Assembly (NCBI GenBank): GCA_001689495.1
Contig: LUJS01000017.1
Location: 1 to 24,589 of the forward strand
Origin: Bacteroidales bacterium M8
Lineage (GTDB): Bacteria; Bacteroidota; Bacteroidia; Bacteroidales; Muribaculaceae
DNA: 24,589 nucleotides
Direction of reading: 5' to 3'
Shown here: positions 1 to 5,307 of the stretch, piece after piece
Numbering within the stretch: the stretch's first letter is position 1
How the letters are laid out: each line of letters opens with the position of its first letter
Made by a program: the position numbers and the translations under genes
The notes under the pieces: generated by a model
What the model saw: the letters and a program-made list of their open reading frames with translations, nothing else
Database searches by the model: none
What the model was told of the DNA's origin: nothing

Positions 1-106
1 AATGCTAACTTTGGCTATCGGCAGGAATTATTGTTTGTGCTAAATCTTTCTAAATCAAGATTTTATAAAATTGCTAACACTTGCACATCAGTCACTTACA
101 GGCATG

Positions 107-133
107 AAAAAAGGGCCACATAATTGTGACCCT
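107..133 (-). terminator. Rho-independent terminator of the tRNA-Arg gene
   Basis: On the minus strand an 8-bp stem (AGGGTCAC with GTGGCCCT, one G-U pair) with a 6-base loop is followed directly by a run of six T. It begins 5 bases past the 3' end of the tRNA gene, which is the usual position for a terminator of a single tRNA transcript. Read on the plus strand the hairpin is not followed by T, so it acts for leftward transcription only. Confidence 0.85.
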
Positions 134-137
134 TCTG

Positions 138-211
138 TGATCCGGATGCGACTCGAACGCATGACCGTCTGCTTAGAAGGCAGATGCTCTATCCAGCTGA
201 GCTACCGGACC
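138..211 (-). tRNA. tRNA-Arg, anticodon UCU
   Basis: The 74-base minus-strand sequence folds as a complete cloverleaf. The acceptor stem GGTCCGG pairs with CCGGATC (one G-U pair), with discriminator A. The anticodon stem TCTGC/GCAGA closes the loop CTTCTAA, giving anticodon TCT, which reads the rare arginine codons AGA/AGG. The T-arm is ATGCG-TTCGAGT-CGCAT. No CCA is encoded (the next bases are CAG), so CCA must be added by the nucleotidyltransferase. The gene lies 78 bases downstream of dnaA but has its own promoter (218-248) and terminator (107-133), so it is independently transcribed. Confidence 0.97.
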
Positions 212-217
212 GTGGTG

Positions 218-248
218 CAAAGGTAAGGAGAATTTCTGATTTGGCAAA
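218..248 (-). promoter_or_regulatory. Consensus Bacteroidetes promoter of tRNA-Arg
   Basis: On the minus strand a TTTG -33 box (245-248) is followed by exactly 19 bases and then TACCTTTG (218-225), a perfect match to the TAnnTTTG -7 box used by the Bacteroidetes primary sigma factor. A transcription start about 7 bases past the box falls on base 211, the first base of the mature tRNA, so there is little or no 5' leader. Confidence 0.85.
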
Positions 249-289
249 ATGACGGGGCGGTTTTTTGGTTCAGGCCGCCACGGGGGGCG

Positions 290-1678
290 TCATTTGGACA
301 TGAGCTGCTGTTCGATCTGGGTGACGTCTTCCTGAAGTTTCTTCTCGAGGGGGAGACGTTCGTCAATCAGCCTGCATGCATAGAGCACGGTGGCGTGGGT
401 GCGCTGCAGGCGCGAGCCGATGGCCTTGAGGGGCATGTTGGTGTGCTTCTTGGCAAGATACATCACCATCTGGCGGGCGTCGCTCACTTCGCGCTTGCGC
501 GACTTGGCCACGAGCTGCGAGGGCTCGATGCTATAGTATGCGGCAACCTGCTTGGCGATGGCCTCGAAGTTGACGGTGCGTTTGTTGAGCTTGACGGCAT
601 TTGCCAGTACGCGGCGGGCCAGCTCGACGCTGATCTCCTTGTTCATGAATGTGGCGTGAGCCAGCAGCGATACCACCACTCCCTCGAGCTCGCGGATGGA
701 CTCGGTGACGTTTGCGGCGATGAACTGGATGACGTCTTCGGGCAGTTCGAGACCGTCGCGCAGGGCCTTGCGGCGCAATACCTCGAGTCTCAGGGCCAGA
801 TCGGGTTTCTCGAGCTGGGCGGTCATGCCGCTCTTGAATCGCGACAGCAGGCGCTCCTCCATGCCTTCCATCTCGGACGGACGGCAGTCGCTCGACATGA
901 TGAGCTGCTTGTTGTTCTGCTTGAGGTGGTTGAAGATGTGGAAGAACGTGCGCTGGGTCTTGTCCTTGCCTATGAAGTCCTGAATGTCGTCTATGATGAG
1001 GGTGTCGATGCTCTGATAGAACGATATGAACTCGTTGACCTTGCTGCGCTGGACGGCGGCGGTGTACTGGCTCTCGAACAGTCGGGCGGTGATATAGAGC
1101 ACACGCGCACGGGGGTCACGCTCCTTGAGGCGGATGCCGATGGCCTGTATCAGGTGGGTCTTGCCCACGCCACAGGGTCCGAACACGAACAGGGGGTTGA
1201 ATGTCTGCAGCTTGGGGTCGTTGGCTATGGCCTCGCCTATCGAGCGGGCAACCTTGTTGGAGTCGCTGATGCAATAGTTCTCGAACGTGTATTCGGGGTT
1301 GAGCTGCGAGTCGATGTCCTCGACATATTTTTCCTTGAACGGGTTGGCGCTGGCTCCGGGCTGGGGCTTGACGGCGGGGCTGGGGTGTCCGCTGCCCATG
1401 CTGACCTGCGATGTCGGGTCTCCGCCCACAACGGGGAACTTATAGACGAGACGCAGGCCGTCGCCAAAGACACGCTTGAGCGTCAGGCCGAGCAGACGCA
1501 CGTAGCGCTCCTCGAGCTGCTCTACGAAGAACTCAGACGGACACGATATGGTGAGCTGGTTGTCGGCATAGCGGATGAACGACAACGGGCTGAACCATAA
1601 GTTAAATTGTTCGTCGGGGATGGTGTCTCTGATTATGCTGAGGCACTCGTCCCACATTTGTGAGTACTTGCTTTGCAT
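290..1678 (-). CDS. dnaA: Chromosomal replication initiator DnaA
   Basis: This 462-residue protein has the four-domain DnaA layout. Domain I (about 1-80) is the helicase- and partner-binding part, and residues 85-125 form a short low-complexity linker. The AAA+ ATPase (about 128-340) has Walker A GPCGVGKTH (167-175), Walker B LIIDDIQ (from 228), sensor-1 SSD (262-264) and the box VII arginine-finger motif RLLSRF (276-281). Domain IV (about 365-462) is the helix-turn-helix that reads DnaA boxes. Family knowledge: ATP-DnaA opens the origin and loads the DnaB helicase. The signature normally ending in R-D-H-x-T-V reads QRTHATV here (425-431), with Thr427 in place of the conserved Asp, an oddity in a base-contacting position. 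dnaN and recF are not adjacent. No TTATnCACA box is visible in the 370 bases upstream, so an oriC here is not supported. Confidence 0.97.
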   Translation of the reverse strand: MQSKYSQMWDECLSIIRDTIPDEQFNLWFSPLSFIRYADNQLTISCPSEFFVEQLEERYVRLLGLTLKRVFGDGLRLVYKFPVVGGDPTSQVSMGSGHPSPAVKPQPGASANPFKEKYVEDIDSQLNPEYTFENYCISDSNKVARSIGEAIANDPKLQTFNPLFVFGPCGVGKTHLIQAIGIRLKERDPRARVLYITARLFESQYTAAVQRSKVNEFISFYQSIDTLIIDDIQDFIGKDKTQRTFFHIFNHLKQNNKQLIMSSDCRPSEMEGMEERLLSRFKSGMTAQLEKPDLALRLEVLRRKALRDGLELPEDVIQFIAANVTESIRELEGVVVSLLAHATFMNKEISVELARRVLANAVKLNKRTVNFEAIAKQVAAYYSIEPSQLVAKSRKREVSDARQMVMYLAKKHTNMPLKAIGSRLQRTHATVLYACRLIDERLPLEKKLQEDVTQIEQQLMSK

Positions 1679-2048
1679 CGTGTGGGTTGACTTAAGCTGA
1701 AAACGACATTTCTGAGGTGAGAGTTATGCGCATCGTCCGGCCGGAGCGGGGCAATACGTTTGCAAATTTCACAATAATTTTTCAAAAAATCAATAGCCCC
1801 GTTTTCTTGTTTTTTTGAAATATATTTAACGATTATGATTCTCAACACGTTACGTCCAAAGCCGCCAAAATGGTGCGTGGAACGCCGTGGAGCCATCGTT
1901 AACTTTCAGATTGTGAACAAGTTATTTGCAATCGCAAACAACAATGCCATCTACCCGACCATAGTCGAAAATGACCGCCTAACCTTTTGAGGCACAATAT
2001 GCTGCATCTGGTACATCATACAATAACAGATGGGTTTGTTATTTAGAA
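1679..2048. other. Non-coding spacer between pgeF and dnaA
   Basis: These 370 bases hold no convincing gene. The dnaA-proximal part has an AT-rich block (about 1763-1840), which would be the leader and promoter region of dnaA. Close to the pgeF stop a 7-bp inverted repeat, AATAACA (2022-2028) and TGTTATT (2037-2043), could form a weak hairpin, but no T-run follows it on the minus strand, so it is not a clear terminator. No canonical DnaA boxes (TTATnCACA or its complement) are present. The closest sequence is TGTGAACAA at 1912-1920, with two mismatches to TGTGGATAA. Confidence 0.6.
1763..1794 (-). promoter_or_regulatory. Possible dnaA promoter
   Basis: On the minus strand GAAATTTG (1763-1770) matches TAnnTTTG except for its first base, and ATTG (1791-1794) lies 20 bases upstream as a partial -33 box. 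A start near 1756 would give a leader of about 78 bases. No better -7 match occurs on this strand in the spacer, but the match is imperfect, so this is only a candidate. Confidence 0.3.
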
Positions 2049-2795
2049 TCAGTCTAAATAAGCAAAAGTGAAGACTCTGCCCGAACTTATGCCCGCCGCA
2101 CGAGCCGAAAAATAGACCGAGGGGCTGCAGCGCGTGCACATCAAGGGACCGGGCAGGGCTATGGACGACCTCGGGACACCCGCCCCGACGAGCACCGAGG
2201 CTATGTGTGCATGGAGGTCGACATGCGGTCTGGGCCACTCAGCGCGGCGCATCACGGCGGCGTCGGGGAAGCGGGCAGCGACCTCGTCGCCAACCTCGAA
2301 ACACCCGGCGCAGATCGAGGGTCCGAAGGCCGCCGCTACCCTTGTCGGGGCGGCTCCGAGCGACACCATCGCCGACAGCGTATTCTCGACGATTCCACCC
2401 ACGGCTCCGCGCCATCCGGCATGGGCCACCCCTATCACGCGAGCATCGGCATCGGCCATGACGACGGGGACGCAGTCGGCGGTATTGACCCCGATGACTA
2501 TGCCCGGACGATCGGTGACGAGGCCGTCGACCGACTCGGGCATCACGCCGGGGGTCATCACCGTGGCGACCTCCGACGAATGTGTCTGGCGTGGTATGAT
2601 GATGCAATCCGCACTCACCCCCAGACGCTCGGCAAGGGCCCGTCGGCAACCGTCGACATGGCCGGGGTCGTCGCCCGTATAGTGGCACACGTTGAAGCCG
2701 TCATAGGGTCCGGGCTCGGCTCCGACATCCCCGCGGGTGGTGTAAAAGGCTCTGACTCCGTGCAGTCTGAGCAGCGAATGTAAGTAGTCTTGCAT
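2049..2795 (-). CDS. pgeF: Laccase-domain protein, PgeF/YfiH family
   Basis: This 248-residue protein belongs to the YfiH/PgeF (multicopper polyphenol oxidase, LACC1/FAMIN) family. Members act as purine nucleoside phosphorylases or hydrolases, or as peptidoglycan editing factors that remove mis-incorporated residues from UDP-MurNAc precursors; the sequence does not decide which applies. The metal-site residues are in place: His72 in PRQTHSSEV, Cys108 in TADCVPVV and His125 in VAHAGWRG, followed by FGPSICAGCFEVG (158-170) and the C-terminal CTRCSPSVYFS segment. An upstream ATG at 3032 would give a 327-residue ORF, but the extra 79 residues are low-complexity antisense of the permease gene. The start at 2795 gives the family's usual length and lies about 35 bases from a predicted transcription start. 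No signal peptide, so cytoplasmic. Confidence 0.92.
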   Translation of the reverse strand: MQDYLHSLLRLHGVRAFYTTRGDVGAEPGPYDGFNVCHYTGDDPGHVDGCRRALAERLGVSADCIIIPRQTHSSEVATVMTPGVMPESVDGLVTDRPGIVIGVNTADCVPVVMADADARVIGVAHAGWRGAVGGIVENTLSAMVSLGAAPTRVAAAFGPSICAGCFEVGDEVAARFPDAAVMRRAEWPRPHVDLHAHIASVLVGAGVPRSSIALPGPLMCTRCSPSVYFSARAAGISSGRVFTFAYLD

Positions 2796-2814
2796 AAATC
2801 CGGGATTTTTTGCG

Positions 2815-2822
2815 TAATTTTG
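2815..2822 (+). promoter_or_regulatory. Promoter -7 box of the DMT permease gene
   Basis: TAATTTTG is a perfect TAnnTTTG match, predicting transcription from about 2829, 15 bases ahead of the permease ATG at 2844. A -33 box is poor (CTTG at 2789-2792, 22-base spacing). The box lies inside the leader of the divergent pgeF gene. Confidence 0.65.
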
Positions 2823-2836
2823 CGCCGTTTTTCCGA

Positions 2837-2844
2837 CAAAGGTA
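2837..2844 (-). promoter_or_regulatory. Promoter -7 box of pgeF
   Basis: On the minus strand TACCTTTG matches TAnnTTTG perfectly and predicts a start near 2830, 35 bases ahead of the pgeF ATG at 2795. No clear -33 TTTG is seen at the usual distance. The last base of the element overlaps the first base of the permease start codon on the other strand. Confidence 0.65.
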
Positions 2845-3767
2845 TGAAAAATTCCAAACTTAAAGGGCATCTGGCGATGGCCGGAGCCAATACGATGTGG
2901 GGACTGATGGCCCCGGTGGCCAAGATGGCGATGGCCGCGGGCACCATTACCCCGCTGCTGATGACCAACTTCCGCATCGCAGGCGCGGCCATTCTGTTCT
3001 GGACAGCATCGCTCTTCACCCGCCGCGAGCATGTCCCCGCGCCCGACCTGCTCCGTCTGGCCGGAGCCGCCATGCTGGGCATACTCTTCAATCAGGGGTG
3101 CTATATCTTTGGCGTGGGCTATACATCGCCCGGCGACGCCTCGATCATCACCACAACCATGCCGCTGTGGGTGATGGTGCTCGCAGCCGTCATACTCGGC
3201 GAGCCCATAACGCTCAAGAAGGTCGGCGGCATAGCCCTCGGCGCCACCGGTGCGCTGATGCTGGTGCTGAGCGGCACGTCGAGCGGCATCAAGGGCGACA
3301 ACCCGACGCTCGGCAACATGCTCGTGCTCACCGCCCAGCTCAGCTATGCGCTCTACCTGACGTTCTATCGCAATTTCATCAAGAAATACTCAGTCGTCAC
3401 GCTGATGAAGTGGATGTTCACCTTCGCGGCCGTCATACTGGTGCCCTCGTCAATCGCCAACACGGCCCGTACCGACTGGCAGGCACTGACAACGACCGAG
3501 ATACTGTCGGTGGCATACGTCGTGGTCGGCGCCACGTTCATAGCCTATATATGCATAATGATAGGCCAGAAAAACCTGCGCCCTACACTGGTGGGCATGT
3601 ATAACTACGTTCAGCCCGTCGTGGCAACAGCCACCGGCATCTGCCTCGGGCTCGACCGCATCACGCCGGCCAAGATAGCCGCCGTGGTGCTGATATTCTG
3701 CGGCGTGTGGCTCGTCACCGTCAGCAAGGCGGCCACCAAGACACAGGCCACTCCCGTCGACAAGTAA
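2844..3767 (+). CDS. EamA/DMT-superfamily transporter
   Basis: This 307-residue integral membrane protein has about ten hydrophobic helices arranged as two EamA repeats (about 8-137 and 155-293), the hallmark of drug/metabolite transporters (RhaT/YdcZ/PecM-like). Family members export or import amino acids, nucleosides or other small metabolites across the inner membrane; the substrate cannot be read from sequence. Typical repeat-ending motifs are visible, GYTSPGDASIITTTMPLWV in the first half and LRPTLVGMYNYVQPVVAT in the second. The ORF is open from an ATG at 2790, but the first 18 codons cover the promoter, and the start at 2844 places the first helix correctly after a short basic N-terminus (MKNSKLKG). 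It is transcribed alone and divergently from pgeF. Confidence 0.93.
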   Translation: MKNSKLKGHLAMAGANTMWGLMAPVAKMAMAAGTITPLLMTNFRIAGAAILFWTASLFTRREHVPAPDLLRLAGAAMLGILFNQGCYIFGVGYTSPGDASIITTTMPLWVMVLAAVILGEPITLKKVGGIALGATGALMLVLSGTSSGIKGDNPTLGNMLVLTAQLSYALYLTFYRNFIKKYSVVTLMKWMFTFAAVILVPSSIANTARTDWQALTTTEILSVAYVVVGATFIAYICIMIGQKNLRPTLVGMYNYVQPVVATATGICLGLDRITPAKIAAVVLIFCGVWLVTVSKAATKTQATPVDK

Positions 3768-3819
3768 TTTTGGTCATACAAACCGAAAAATCGGTAACAC
3801 GCATGCCGGATATTACCCC

Positions 3820-3827
3820 TAACTTTG
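3820..3827 (+). promoter_or_regulatory. Orphan -7 promoter box in the DMT/NlpC gap
   Basis: TAACTTTG is a perfect TAnnTTTG match with no annotated gene behind it. Transcription would begin about 7 bases on, at 3834, which is the A of an ATG opening a 24-codon ORF. No TTTG is found at the -33 distance (ACAC at 3797-3800), which lowers confidence. Confidence 0.35.
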
Positions 3828-3833
3828 CATCGG

Positions 3834-3908
3834 ATGAAAAAGCGGATGGGATTGTCAGAAAACAGTAAACAACAGTCGTATTTTTTCAAGCCAATGAAGG
3901 TTAGGTGA
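3834..3908 (+). CDS. Possible leaderless 24-residue small ORF or small RNA
   Basis: The reading frame encodes MKKRMGLSENSKQQSYFFKP followed by MKVR, 24 residues, basic and soluble, with no recognisable family. Its interest is positional: the ATG coincides with the start predicted from the promoter box at 3820-3827, and a hairpin followed by TTTTATTT (ending 3970) lies just after the stop, so it could be an autonomous transcript of about 130 bases. It could equally be a non-coding small RNA or a chance ORF in the 3' region of the permease gene. There is no independent evidence of translation. Confidence 0.2.
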   Translation: MKKRMGLSENSKQQSYFFKPMKVR

Positions 3909-3970
3909 AAAAAACAGCCGACGACGTTACAGACGATGTGAATCGGAGTCACGCCGGACGGCTTTTATTT
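3908..3970. terminator. Possible weak bidirectional terminator
   Basis: AGCCG (3916-3920) can pair with CGGCT (3959-3963), enclosing an inner GTGA/TCAC hairpin. The structure is flanked by seven A on the left (T-run for leftward transcription) and TTTTATTT on the right. The closing stem is only 5 bp around a large loop, so strength is doubtful. It would serve the permease gene and any transcript from 3834. Confidence 0.4.
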
Positions 3971-3990
3971 ATTCCAAAATAAGCCGAAAG

Positions 3991-4022
3991 AATCAGGGAG
4001 CCCCGTCCGGGACTCCCTGATT
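3991..4022. terminator. Strong bidirectional hairpin between convergent genes
   Basis: AATCAGGGAG (3991-4000) pairs perfectly with CTCCCTGATT (4013-4022), a 10-bp stem that can extend inward through CCC/GGG. It sits between the ends of the rightward permease and the leftward NlpC gene, 55 bases past the latter's stop. T-tracts are short on both sides (TTTATG rightward, TTCTTTC leftward), so it may act as a terminator, an RNA 3'-end stabiliser, or both. Confidence 0.75.
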
Positions 4023-4076
4023 TATGTGCAAAAATAATTGCTTTCCTCTATATTTCGAATAATACTTGTCTTTGGG

Positions 4077-4718
4077 TCAGAGCGCGCCAAACTCCTCGCT
4101 GCCCACGATGCGGCGGGCACCCAGATAGTGACGCGAGTAATATGCCCCGTCGGGGAATTTCTGATACACGACGCCGTGCTTGGTCGATGCGTGGATGAAG
4201 GTGCACGACCCGTCGGCATTGACGTCGACCACCATGGCCACGTGTCCTACCCTGCCCTTGCCGCTCGAACGGCTCGAGAAGAACATCAGGTCGCCGGGGC
4301 GCAGCTCGTCCTGAGCCACCTTCTCGCCCTGCAGATACTGCGAGCGCGAGTCGCGGTTGAGGGCAAAGCCGAAGTTCTTGAACACATAGCTCGTGAAGCC
4401 TGAGCAGTCGAATCTGTTGGGACCCGAGGCGCCAAGCCTGTAGCGAGTGCCCAGAAAGCCTGCGGCATATTTCTTGATGTCCTCGATCAGCGCGTCGGCC
4501 TTGTCGTCGGCAGCGACCTGAGCCTCGACCATTGCCGGAAGAAACGGCGAGTTGAGGCGGGCGTTGGCGATGGCGTCAGACATGAACGGAGTCGCCGAGG
4601 CCAGTGCGTTGGTGGCCTTGCCATGGGCCTCGGGGAGGCGTGTGGGCTTCTGGGCTACCGCGGTGATCGCGCCGAGGCACATCAGGAGTATGGGGAGGAT
4701 ATATTTCTGAATTCTCAT
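4077..4718 (-). CDS. Secreted NlpC/P60 family cysteine peptidase
   Basis: This 213-residue protein starts with a signal peptide (basic MRIQK, hydrophobic 7-20, cleavage likely after TAVA at residue 22). A helical spacer (about 24-80) precedes a C-terminal NlpC/P60 domain (about 82-205). The catalytic triad is visible: Cys105 in FDCSGF, His159 in GHVAMV and His176 in FIHAS. The family cleaves D-gamma-glutamyl-diaminopimelate or related peptide bonds in peptidoglycan stems, so it probably works in the periplasm on cell-wall turnover. No SH3 or LysM targeting domain is seen. It has its own perfect promoter (4784-4814). The leader contains a CCGGT/ACCGG inverted repeat (4750-4764). Confidence 0.93.
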   Translation of the reverse strand: MRIQKYILPILLMCLGAITAVAQKPTRLPEAHGKATNALASATPFMSDAIANARLNSPFLPAMVEAQVAADDKADALIEDIKKYAAGFLGTRYRLGASGPNRFDCSGFTSYVFKNFGFALNRDSRSQYLQGEKVAQDELRPGDLMFFSSRSSGKGRVGHVAMVVDVNADGSCTFIHASTKHGVVYQKFPDGAYYSRHYLGARRIVGSEEFGAL

Positions 4719-4783
4719 TTAGTTGATTGTCTTGTGGGGGGATTTCATTCCGGTTTTCGACCGGTATTTGTTTTAAGGCACCA

Positions 4784-4814
4784 CAAAGTTACTTATTTCA
4801 GGCCACAAGGCAAA
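4784..4814 (-). promoter_or_regulatory. Consensus promoter of the NlpC/P60 gene
   Basis: On the minus strand TTTG (4811-4814) is followed by exactly 19 bases and TAACTTTG (4784-4791), matching both Bacteroidetes promoter boxes. The predicted start near 4777 gives a leader of about 59 bases before the ATG at 4718. Confidence 0.85.
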
Positions 4815-5160
4815 ACCGCTGCAAACCGCCCGAAACCGTCAGGCTGTCAGAGACGTGATTGTAACCGAATTTTACAAAATCTGTGCCGAATGTTAAAGTA
4901 TGACTTATTTTTTAACATATTCCGCCAACACAAATGCAAATATTTGTAAACATATCCTCTGCAATATCGGATCGGCCAATTCCAAATGTTAACGCAAACA
5001 AATCACAACCCACAATACTACACTATCAATCAGCAACATAAAACAAATTAATCAATAATCAAAATTTACAACATTTTACAATTTTTATGAAATTGCACAC
5101 TCCAAACTCTACGCCATCTGCCCGCCGCCGGTACCACCTAATATATAAATGATTATGACA
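4815..5160. other. AT-rich non-coding divergent spacer
   Basis: No convincing gene is present in this stretch. It is markedly AT-rich beside GC-rich coding DNA. Visible structure: an 8-bp inverted repeat ATGTTAAA (4890-4897) / TTTAACAT (4911-4918), a second ATGTTAA at 4986-4992, a 10-base perfect palindrome CAAATATTTG (4937-4946), and two near-identical ATTTACAAC/ATTTTACAA units around 5064-5081. These could be regulator sites, a curved upstream element, or part of an unannotated small RNA ending at the hairpin at 5168-5203. Confidence 0.5.
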
Positions 5161-5167
5161 TCACGGC

Positions 5168-5203
5168 GCCGACACCACCCAAGGGTGCATCGGCGAGATT
5201 TTT
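5168..5203 (+). terminator. Terminator-like hairpin upstream of glgB
   Basis: GCCGA (5168-5172) pairs with TCGGC (5190-5194) and an inner CACC/GGTG stem stacks inside it; TTTTT follows at 5199-5203. This is a rightward intrinsic-terminator shape, but no gene ends here. It lies upstream of the predicted glgB promoter, so it would end a transcript starting in the AT-rich spacer or insulate glgB from upstream readthrough. Confidence 0.45.
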
Positions 5204-5224
5204 AGAAAATTTACGATGGTTTTC

Positions 5225-5255
5225 TTGTTGATTGCCGTGGAATTTCGTAAGTTTG
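5225..5255 (+). promoter_or_regulatory. Promoter of the branching enzyme gene
   Basis: TAAGTTTG (5248-5255) is a perfect -7 box. CTTG at 5224-5227, matching TTTG at three of four bases, lies 20 bases upstream as the -33 box. The predicted start near 5262 gives a leader of about 46 bases. Confidence 0.7.
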
Positions 5256-5278
5256 TGGGTGGAACAGAATTCCCCACA
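5254..5278. promoter_or_regulatory. Inverted repeat overlapping the glgB transcription start
   Basis: TGTGG-GT-GGAA (5254-5264) is complementary to TTCCCCACA (5270-5278) with a 2-base bulge and a 5-base loop. It begins inside the -7 box and straddles the predicted start, which suits an operator better than an RNA hairpin, since the left arm would be only partly transcribed. No regulator can be named. Confidence 0.35.
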
Positions 5279-5307
5279 CCGCAGAATATAATCATCAATT
5301 CCTTATA

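Noticed and set aside
6..13. Perfect TAACTTTG promoter box on the plus strand at the left edge.
   Set aside because: Anything it would drive runs antisense into the tRNA-Arg gene; the only ORF behind it is the reverse of the tRNA. Its -33 region lies outside the window, so it cannot be assessed.
395..1600. Long plus-strand ORF (401 codons) opposite dnaA.
   Set aside because: It is an antisense shadow of a clear dnaA gene in GC-rich DNA, with no recognisable domain and atypical composition.
1755..1762. TACGTTTG promoter-like box on the plus strand upstream of dnaA.
   Set aside because: No -33 box, no plus-strand gene for 1 kb, and it lies in the dnaA leader region; likely chance arising from the palindrome TTTGCAAA.
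1679..2048. Origin of replication beside dnaA.
   Set aside because: AT-rich but lacks DnaA-box clusters; only a two-mismatch TGTGAACAA is seen, and dnaN/recF are not adjacent. DnaA boxes may be non-canonical here, so it is not excluded, only unsupported.
2790..2843. N-terminal extension of the permease to an ATG at 2790.
   Set aside because: These codons span the -7 box at 2815-2822. The ATG at 2844 follows the predicted transcription start and gives a normal DMT N-terminus.
2796..3032. N-terminal extension of pgeF to an upstream ATG at 3032 (327 residues).
   Set aside because: The extra 79 residues are His/Arg/Gly-rich antisense of the permease, and the promoter of pgeF lies inside this segment. 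The shorter start matches family length.
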